From positions 1 to 6,031 of the forward strand of contig JAKAMD010000224.1 of NCBI GenBank assembly GCA_021823875.1: a stretch of DNA of 6,031 nt. Reading direction: 5' to 3'. The DNA is from Pseudomonadota bacterium. Its GTDB lineage: Bacteria; Pseudomonadota; Alphaproteobacteria; Rhizobiales; Xanthobacteraceae. The first letter of the stretch is position 1. Each line of letters opens with the position of its first letter. Positions 1-4,436 of this stretch are shown here, one piece after another. The position numbers and the translations under genes are program-made. The notes beneath the pieces were generated by a model that made no database searches, had not been told where the DNA came from, and saw only the letters and a program-made list of their open reading frames with translations.

Positions 1-830
1 CGCCCGGGCACCAGCACGATGAAGGATATCAGGGCGAGCACGATGCCGCCGGTGGCCAGCATGCCGAACCGCTCGATACCGACATGCAAGGCCATGGCCC
101 TTGAACGCGTGATCCCGACGTCGACTCCGAATCCGAAACGCTGCGAATTGTTCTTGGCCGAAAAGATGGACGCCGGTGGACCGGTCGGCTGAGTACCGGT
201 CGTCGCGATGACGGATCCACCATGCGTGACAATACGCGCATAGGCGCTGAACGGGCCACCCCGGCCCGACACCTGCGGCAGGAAAAGCATGGCCGGCACC
301 AGCGCGGAAAGGCTGTTCACGCCGTCGCCAATCGCGCGCCGGATGCGCACGGCGCGTTCGCCATTCGCGAGCCGCACAACGTCCAAAGCGTAGCGCTTGG
401 CGCCGGGCAGCGGCTCCGAGGATAGGATGCGGCGCTGGCCGAACGACAAGCCGAGATCAGTACACAACGGCTGGCCGTCGGGTCCGACCAGCGCGATTTC
501 CTTCACCGGAATGGTGTCGAAAGTTGCCTTCCGCATGGCCTCGACATCGCCGGCCTGGCAGGACGCAACACCGCGCTTGGCCAAGGCGTCGAGCGCGTCG
601 ATCACACTGGCGACGCGGGTCTCGGCCAGCGAGATCGCCCGCTGAGCGGAGGTTTCGGCTTCTTCAAGGCCCTGCTGATTGACCAAATGGCCGAGCCAGA
701 AATCGAAGGCGAGCAAAGGGGCGCTGGTGAGCAGCACACCAACCGTGATCGCAATCACATTCCGGCGCGTGAACGCGCGCAATACAGCCCCCGTTCTGGT
801 GCTGGAGCCTTGTTGGCAACAAATGACCAT
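1..830 (-). CDS. CSS-motif sensor protein, probable EAL c-di-GMP phosphodiesterase (partial, N-terminal 276 residues)
   Basis: Reading the minus strand from the ATG at 830 gives 276 codons with no stop, running off the left edge. Seen: a short cytoplasmic start, a membrane segment at about residues 25-46, a region of about 205 residues predicted to be periplasmic, and a second membrane segment at about 254-275. The outer region has Cys91 and Cys123 flanking a VKEIALVGPDG stretch. This resembles the CSS-motif domain, which usually sits before a cytoplasmic EAL domain; in E. coli PdeC two periplasmic cysteines form a disulfide that restrains activity. Inference: an inner-membrane c-di-GMP phosphodiesterase with redox-sensitive input. 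The EAL domain is not in the window, so another output domain is possible. The ATG at 830 has no clear Shine-Dalgarno; a TTG at 782 preceded by a G-run is an alternative start. The gene follows speE on the same strand after 91 bp. Confidence 0.68.
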   Translation of the reverse strand, partial: MVICCQQGSSTRTGAVLRAFTRRNVIAITVGVLLTSAPLLAFDFWLGHLVNQQGLEEAETSAQRAISLAETRVASVIDALDALAKRGVASCQAGDVEAMRKATFDTIPVKEIALVGPDGQPLCTDLGLSFGQRRILSSEPLPGAKRYALDVVRLANGERAVRIRRAIGDGVNSLSALVPAMLFLPQVSGRGGPFSAYARIVTHGGSVIATTGTQPTGPPASIFSAKNNSQRFGFGVDVGITRSRAMALHVGIERFGMLATGGIVLALISFIVLVPG

Positions 831-831
831 G

Positions 832-846
832 CCGCCGTAAAGGCGG
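832..846 (-). promoter_or_regulatory. Small GC hairpin directly upstream of the CSS/EAL gene start
   Basis: CCGCC and GGCGG are separated by 5 nt, and on the mRNA the second arm ends 1 nt before the ATG at 830. No good Shine-Dalgarno lies in this leader. The hairpin could limit translation from that ATG or mean that the TTG at 782 is used instead. The stem is only 5 bp, so it may have no function. Confidence 0.3.
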
Positions 847-921
847 ACTTAAGTTAGAGGTGTGGCTAGGTTAAACCGCGCGCGATCAAGCGACCGGTGA
901 ACGGCTATGGTGAACGCCCGG

Positions 922-1803
922 TTAACGGCCGGCGGGCTTGCCGTCCGCCAATTCGGCGATGAAGCGCGGCAACGCGAAGGCGCCGACATGCAGCGCCGGC
1001 GTCCAATAGCGGGTCGTGAATTCCCCGGCCTTGCGATAGCGCTCGGCGATGGTGCGCACCGAGCTGCGGCGCAGGCGCGGGTCGTCGCTGGCAAAACCCA
1101 TGGCCATCAGCCCGCCGACATAGGTCGGCACCGCAGCGACGTAGCAGGAACCGTCGGCGAACAGTGAGCGGAAATGCCCGATGCTGCCGATGAGCTCGTC
1201 GGCCTGGAAGAACGGCACGCCGTTTTGCGTTACCAGCACGCCGCCTTTCTTGAGGCAGCGCTTGCATCCGGCATAGAATCGCTTCGTGAACAGGACCGCG
1301 CCCGGCCCCTGCGGATCGGTCGAGTCCACGATGATGACGTCGAAACGCCGGTCGGTTTCGGCCACGTATTTGGCGCCGTCGTCGATGATGCATTCGAAGC
1401 GCTGGTCGGCGAACACCGGCGTGGTGAATTCCGGAAAATGCTCCTTGGAAAACTCGACCACAGCGGCGTCGATTTCCACCTGCGTGAGATGCTTCACCGA
1501 TGTGTGCTTGAGCACCTCCTCGGCAATGCCGCAGTCGCCGCCGCCGACGATCAGCACGTCCTTGGCCCGGCCGTGCGCAAACAGCGGCACGTGACTCATC
1601 ATCTCCTGATAGACATATTCGTCGCGGGCAGTGATCTGCGTCGCGCCGTCGAGCATCAGCATCTTGCCGAAGAACTTGTTCTCGAACAGCACGAGATGCT
1701 GATGTTCGGTCTCGGTCTCGTACAAAACCCGTTTGACCGCGTAGCTGGTACGCAGGCCGATCGGTTCGAACAAAGTCTCGGAGATCCAGCGCTTATCGGC
1801 CAT
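922..1803 (-). CDS. speE: Spermidine synthase (polyamine aminopropyltransferase)
   Basis: This enzyme transfers the aminopropyl group of decarboxylated SAM to putrescine, giving spermidine and methylthioadenosine in the cytoplasm. The 293-residue product resembles E. coli SpeE along its whole length and has near-normal size. Seen: the N-terminal beta region with a LDGATQITARDEYVYQEMM stretch (about 51-69), the nucleotide-binding loop VGGGDCG (86-92), VEID (109-112), IDDGAKYV (140-147), and the catalytic block VDSTDPQGPG (159-168), in which Asp160 and Asp163 match E. coli Asp158 and Asp161. The common GGGDG loop reads GGGDC here, with Cys91. The ATG at 1803 is preferred because GAGGAG lies 9 nt upstream; a TTG at 1824 would add seven residues and make that Shine-Dalgarno internal. 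speE lies 54 bp downstream of speD on the same strand, so co-transcription is likely. A strong inverted repeat covers its translation start. Confidence 0.95.
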   Translation of the reverse strand: MADKRWISETLFEPIGLRTSYAVKRVLYETETEHQHLVLFENKFFGKMLMLDGATQITARDEYVYQEMMSHVPLFAHGRAKDVLIVGGGDCGIAEEVLKHTSVKHLTQVEIDAAVVEFSKEHFPEFTTPVFADQRFECIIDDGAKYVAETDRRFDVIIVDSTDPQGPGAVLFTKRFYAGCKRCLKKGGVLVTQNGVPFFQADELIGSIGHFRSLFADGSCYVAAVPTYVGGLMAMGFASDDPRLRRSSVRTIAERYRKAGEFTTRYWTPALHVGAFALPRFIAELADGKPAGR

Positions 1804-1830
1804 TGGCTTAGTCTCCTCGGCCAATGGCCG
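1797..1830 (-). promoter_or_regulatory. 11-bp inverted repeat enclosing the speE ribosome binding site and start codon
   Basis: The arms 1797-1807 and 1820-1830 (CGGCCATTGGC and GCCAATGGCCG on the plus strand) are perfect reverse complements separated by 12 nt. On the speE mRNA the loop reads CGAGGAGACUAA and carries the GAGGAG Shine-Dalgarno (1813-1818). The downstream stem arm contains the AUG at 1803 and the first bases of codon 2. Such a structure should hide the start codon while leaving the Shine-Dalgarno in a loop, so it could set or regulate speE translation. The repeat is seen directly; the regulatory role is inference. Confidence 0.62.
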
Positions 1831-1848
1831 GGTGCTCTGGCGGCTTGT

Positions 1849-1860
1849 TGACGGCCGTCA
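1849..1860. repeat. 12-bp perfect palindrome containing the speD stop codon
   Basis: TGACGGCCGTCA is its own reverse complement, and its first three bases on the minus strand are the speD TGA stop. It lies 18 bp from the speE start hairpin (1797-1830). It could form a short hairpin in the speD-speE junction, or its GGCCG could pair with the CGGCC arm of the speE hairpin. It could also be a DNA palindrome arising by chance in GC-rich sequence. Confidence 0.4.
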
Positions 1861-2340
1861 GGCCGCGCCTTGCCCGCGCAGATGCTCGCTCACGGCGATC
1901 CGCTTAGGGCCGAACGCCTGCCGCAAGACCGGAACGCAGGCGTCCGGATTGGCATTGCCGCACATGAAGATGTCGAGCGCGGCATAGCCCCGCTCCGGCC
2001 ATGAATGGATCGAGATGTGGCTCTCGGCCAGCACTGCAACGCCCGAGACCCCGCCATTGGGCTCGAAATGATGCAGATGGATGTGCAACAGCGTCGCGCC
2101 GGCAGCGTCCACGCAGGAGCGCAACGTGCCCTCGATATGCGCGAGGTCGTCGAGCCGGCTGGCCTGATACAAGTCGACGATGAGGTGCGCGCCCGCACAG
2201 CGCACGCCGTTCCTCATCACAAAATGATCGTCGCACACCTCGGAATCGGCGGTGTGCGCCCCGATCGAGGCTTCAATGTCTCGGGTGGTACCTGGAGTCT
2301 CCAAGCCCTTCCCCGATCGCAAGAGGGCGTCCTTCAGCAT
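1858..2340 (-). CDS. speD: S-adenosylmethionine decarboxylase proenzyme (pyruvoyl-dependent)
   Basis: SpeD decarboxylates SAM to supply the aminopropyl donor for SpeE. The 160-residue protein is of the short bacterial type related to the Thermotoga enzyme, with an extra poorly conserved N-terminal stretch of about 40 residues. Seen: CAGAHLIVDLY (48-58), GATLLHIHLHHFEPNGGVSGVAVLAESHISIHSWPE (81-116) and ALDIFMCG (121-128). By family knowledge the proenzyme cleaves itself between Glu106 and Ser107, and Ser107 becomes the pyruvoyl group. His112 and Cys127 sit 5 and 20 residues later, the same spacing as Ser63, His68 and Cys83 of the Thermotoga protein, so the active site is intact. The ATG at 2340 is chosen because GGGGAG (2347-2352) lies 6 nt upstream. 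The frame stays open up to 2601, but that extension resembles no known SpeD. It is the first gene of the speD-speE unit. Confidence 0.94.
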   Translation of the reverse strand: MLKDALLRSGKGLETPGTTRDIEASIGAHTADSEVCDDHFVMRNGVRCAGAHLIVDLYQASRLDDLAHIEGTLRSCVDAAGATLLHIHLHHFEPNGGVSGVAVLAESHISIHSWPERGYAALDIFMCGNANPDACVPVLRQAFGPKRIAVSEHLRGQGAA

Positions 2341-2600
2341 GCCGCTCTCCCCAACCAGAGATCGAACCAATGAGACCGGCGAGCCGGCTCGTGAAATGCC
2401 GCCGTCACGTGGCTCTCGCCGTTCGTTCACGCGGGCAGGGTCCACATAAGGGCAACATACGGTGCGATCAAGAAAAAATTTACCTGGGCAGAATGGACAG
2501 TAATTAACTGGGTCGGCCGAGGCTTTTCGCGCTAGACTTGCATTTGCCGCGCGGACAGGGCCGGAAACATATCGCCGCCGCGCCATCAGGGAGAAGTTCA
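2341..2600. promoter_or_regulatory. Divergent intergenic region between speD and the GST gene
   Basis: These 260 bp must hold the promoters for both directions. An AT-rich patch at about 2466-2510 stands out from the GC-rich surroundings. On the minus strand TTGATC (2466-2471), a 17-bp spacer and TATGTG (2443-2448) make a weak -35/-10 candidate for speD, which would give a leader of roughly 95-100 nt. An imperfect palindrome, CAGTAATTAACTG (2498-2510), is a possible operator, and CGAGCCGGCTCG (2380-2391) is a perfect palindrome in the speD leader. No convincing promoter was seen for the plus strand. All site calls are tentative. Confidence 0.4.
2347..2352 (-). promoter_or_regulatory. speD ribosome binding site
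   Basis: GGGGAG on the minus strand lies 6 nt before the ATG at 2340. It decides the speD start in favour of the 160-residue form over the 247-residue reading that begins at 2601. Confidence 0.75.
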
Positions 2601-3278
2601 ATGAAGCTCTATATGCACCCCGTATCCATGACCTCGCGCCCGGTGCGTCTGTTCGTGGCCGACAGCGGCATCGCGCTCGACGAGGAGGTGGTCGATCTGT
2701 TCACGGGCGCGCACCTGCAGGCCCCCTATTCCGACATCAACCCGAATTGCCTGGTGCCGATGCTGGTCGACGACGACCTCAAGCTCACGGAGAGTTCGGC
2801 CATCCTGAAATATCTCGCCGACAAGATCGGCTCGCCGGCCTATCCGAAGGACCTGAAAGAGCGCGCCAAGGTCAACGAGATGATGGACTGGATCAACACC
2901 AACTTCTATCGCGAGTGGGCTTATAACCTTTGTTACCCGCAGCTGTTCCCGCATCTCAAGCGGCGCAGCGACGAGGCGCAGGCCGCCACGCTCGAATTCG
3001 GCAAGGAGAACGCCAAGCGCTGGCTGAAGGTGCTCAACGACCATTGGATCGGCCCGAAGAACACTTATCTGTGCGGCAACAAGCTCACCATCGCCGACTA
3101 TCTCGGCGCCGGCCTGGTGACGCTGGGCGAGGTGATCCGCATCGACTTCTCGCCCTACCCCAATGTGCAGCGCTGGCTCGCGGCCATGAAGAGGCTGCCG
3201 AACTGGGACAAGGTCAACGAGGCCTTCAACGGCCTGGTGGCGTCGGTGAAAGAGCAGAAATTCGTCACGCTGGCCTAG
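2601..3278 (+). CDS. Glutathione S-transferase family protein
   Basis: The 225-residue product is the usual size for a soluble GST. Seen: an N-terminal thioredoxin-like domain (about 1-80) starting MKLYMHPVSMTSRPVRLF; the NPNCLVPML segment, with Pro53 as the expected cis-proline; and the Glu64-Ser65 pair that contacts the gamma-glutamyl part of glutathione. An all-helical C-terminal domain (about 90-215) carries the N-capping box LTIADYL with Thr163 and Asp166. Ser9 and Ser12 lie where theta-like enzymes carry their activating serine, so a theta-like class is the best guess. The natural substrate cannot be told from sequence. The ATG at 2601 is chosen because AGGGAG (2588-2593) lies 7 nt upstream; an open frame back to 2538 adds arginine-rich sequence unlike a GST. 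The gene is divergent from speD and 102 bp upstream of the pirin gene on the same strand. Confidence 0.9.
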   Translation: MKLYMHPVSMTSRPVRLFVADSGIALDEEVVDLFTGAHLQAPYSDINPNCLVPMLVDDDLKLTESSAILKYLADKIGSPAYPKDLKERAKVNEMMDWINTNFYREWAYNLCYPQLFPHLKRRSDEAQAATLEFGKENAKRWLKVLNDHWIGPKNTYLCGNKLTIADYLGAGLVTLGEVIRIDFSPYPNVQRWLAAMKRLPNWDKVNEAFNGLVASVKEQKFVTLA

Positions 3279-3326
3279 CGCATGATCCCGAAAAGTGGGC
3301 ACCGGTTTTCGGAATAGATCATGCGC
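3278..3326. repeat. Rhizobial-type intergenic palindromic element overlapping the GST stop codon
   Basis: The outer arms GCGCATGATC and GATCATGCGC are perfect 10-bp reverse complements. Inner arms CCGAAAA and TTTTCGG add 7 bp, with a 4-nt bulge (AATA) on the right and an 11-nt loop. From memory this closely matches a palindromic repeat found in many copies between genes in Bradyrhizobium, Mesorhizobium and relatives. Its first base is the last base of the GST TAG stop. On RNA it would form a long stem-loop that could stabilise the upstream message or weaken read-through into pirin. It has no U-tract, so it is not a classical terminator. Confidence 0.8.
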
Positions 3327-3336
3327 AATCGTTATT

Positions 3337-3355
3337 GACGCGCGCCCCACGCGTC
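3337..3355 (+). promoter_or_regulatory. Small GC hairpin in the pirin leader
   Basis: GACGCG and CGCGTC are separated by 7 nt, 25 bp upstream of the pirin start. It begins two bases into a TTGACG that looks like a -35 box, but no matching -10 is seen. It could be a leader structure or chance. Confidence 0.25.
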
Positions 3356-3366
3356 GCAACCCCAGC

Positions 3367-3372
3367 AAGGAG
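3367..3372 (+). promoter_or_regulatory. Pirin ribosome binding site
   Basis: AAGGAG lies 8 nt before the ATG at 3381, close to the ideal Shine-Dalgarno, and fixes this start. Confidence 0.75.
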
Positions 3373-3380
3373 CAGTCGCC

Positions 3381-4304
3381 ATGAGTTTCGCACCCGGCAA
3401 GGATCCGAAGGCTGGCGACGTCTATGCCTGTGACGCCATCGCCCAGGTGGTGGTGCCGCGCACGGTCGATCTCGGCGACGGTTTCTCGGTGCGGCGCGCG
3501 CTGCCGTCGGCACGCTCGCGCATGGTCGGGCCTTTCATCTTCTTCGACCATTTCGGCCCGGCCGAATTCCGCGCCGGCAACGGGCTCGACGTGCGGCCGC
3601 ATCCGCATATCGGGCTCGCCACCGTCACCTATCTGTTCGACGGCGAGATCATGCACCGCGACAGCCTCGGCACCGCGGCGCCGATCAAGCCGGGCGAGGT
3701 CAACTGGATGACCGCCGGGCGCGGCATCGTGCATTCCGAGCGCACCGGCGCGGAGAAGCGCGCCAGCGGCAGCCCGATTCATGGCTTGCAGATGTGGGTG
3801 GGTTTGCCGGCGGCGAAGGAGGAAATGGCGGCGGGCTTCGCCCATCACGAAGTGGCGGAATTCCCGATGGTGACGGACAACGGCAAGAGCGTGCGCGTGG
3901 TGGTCGGCTCGCTCTATGGCGCGTCGTCACCGGTGCCGGTGGTGCACGAGACCATGTTTGCCGATGTGCATCTGACGGCCGGCGCGAAGCTGCCGATCGA
4001 CACGACGCACGAGGAGCGCGCGCTCTATGTGATCGACGGCGAGATCGACATCGCCGGCGACAAATTCGCGAAGGGCCAGTTGCTGGTGTTCAAGGCGGGC
4101 GACGCACTCACCGTCACTGCGCCCACCAACGCGCATTTCGTATTGCTGGGCGGCGCGCCGATGGATGGGCCCCGCCACATCTGGTGGAACTTCGTGTCCT
4201 CGCGCAAGGAGCGCATCGAGCAGGCCAAGGCGGATTGGAAGGCCGGCCACTTCGACAAGGTGCCGGGCGACGAGATCGAGTTCATCCCGCTGCCGGAGAC
4301 GTGA
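3381..4304 (+). CDS. Pirin family protein (bicupin)
   Basis: The 307-residue protein has the two-domain cupin layout of pirins and a normal length. Seen: FIFFDHFGPAEF (52-63), DVRPHPHIGLATVTYLFDGEIMHRDS (70-95) and GEVNWMTAGRGIVHSER (105-121) in the N-terminal cupin. His74, His76, His118 and Glu120 correspond to the Fe ligands of human pirin (His56, His58, His101, Glu103), so metal binding should be intact. The C-terminal cupin spans about residues 175-285 and carries EERALYVIDGEIDIAG. Bacterial pirins include quercetin 2,3-dioxygenases such as E. coli YhhW and others with proposed regulatory roles, so function cannot be narrowed further. No signal peptide is seen, so it is cytoplasmic. It follows the GST gene by 102 bp across a palindromic repeat; a shared stress or detoxification role is inference. 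Confidence 0.93.
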   Translation: MSFAPGKDPKAGDVYACDAIAQVVVPRTVDLGDGFSVRRALPSARSRMVGPFIFFDHFGPAEFRAGNGLDVRPHPHIGLATVTYLFDGEIMHRDSLGTAAPIKPGEVNWMTAGRGIVHSERTGAEKRASGSPIHGLQMWVGLPAAKEEMAAGFAHHEVAEFPMVTDNGKSVRVVVGSLYGASSPVPVVHETMFADVHLTAGAKLPIDTTHEERALYVIDGEIDIAGDKFAKGQLLVFKAGDALTVTAPTNAHFVLLGGAPMDGPRHIWWNFVSSRKERIEQAKADWKAGHFDKVPGDEIEFIPLPET

Positions 4305-4309
4305 GGCGT

Positions 4310-4356
4310 GTCCCGGACGCGGTGCAGCGCGCAGCGGTGCACCGCTGATCCGGGAC
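4310..4356. repeat. Intergenic palindromic repeat, first of two, downstream of pirin
   Basis: GTCCCGGA (4310-4317) and TCCGGGAC (4349-4356) are perfect 8-bp inverted arms. Inside lies the 16-bp perfect palindrome CAGCGGTGCACCGCTG (4332-4347). From memory it resembles a repeat that is common between genes in Bradyrhizobium-like genomes. It starts 5 bp after the pirin stop and could act as a transcript-end structure for pirin. Confidence 0.7.
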
Positions 4357-4381
4357 CTTACCGAGCGCGGAATTTGTAACG

Positions 4382-4428
4382 GTCCCGGGTCTGCAGCGCA
4401 TCACTTCGTGCTGCGTTACGCCCGGGAC
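4382..4428. repeat. Intergenic palindromic repeat, second of two, downstream of aspS
   Basis: GTCCCGGG (4382-4389) and CCCGGGAC (4421-4428) are perfect 8-bp arms, with an inner GCAGC/GCTGC pair. It has the same outer arms and spacing class as the neighbouring element at 4310-4356 but a different core. It ends 8 bp before the aspS stop on the opposite strand, so it probably forms the end structure of the aspS transcript. No T-run follows it. Confidence 0.65.
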
Positions 4429-4436
4429 AAGCGAAC

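Noticed and set aside
1804..1824. A longer SpeE starting at TTG 1824
   Set aside because: The TTG start would put the good GAGGAG Shine-Dalgarno inside the coding sequence; the ATG at 1803 is correctly spaced from it and matches SpeE length.
1174..1851. A 225-codon open frame on the plus strand opposite speE
   Set aside because: It is antisense to a conserved enzyme, its composition follows the complement of the SpeE codons, and it has no recognisable motif.
2341..2480. A SAM-responsive riboswitch in the speD leader
   Set aside because: The leader is long enough and the gene consumes SAM, but I could not match the sequence to the conserved core of a SAM riboswitch class, and only short GC palindromes are present.
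2598..3848. A 416-codon open frame on the minus strand opposite the GST and pirin genes
   Set aside because: It overlaps two well-supported genes on the other strand, runs through the palindromic repeat, and its translation is rich in Arg and His with no recognisable domain. This is typical of the mirror frame in GC-rich genes.
3278..4428. Insertion sequence or CRISPR-like structure from the repeats
   Set aside because: The repeats are short single palindromes with no transposase, no target-site duplications and no regular spacer array.
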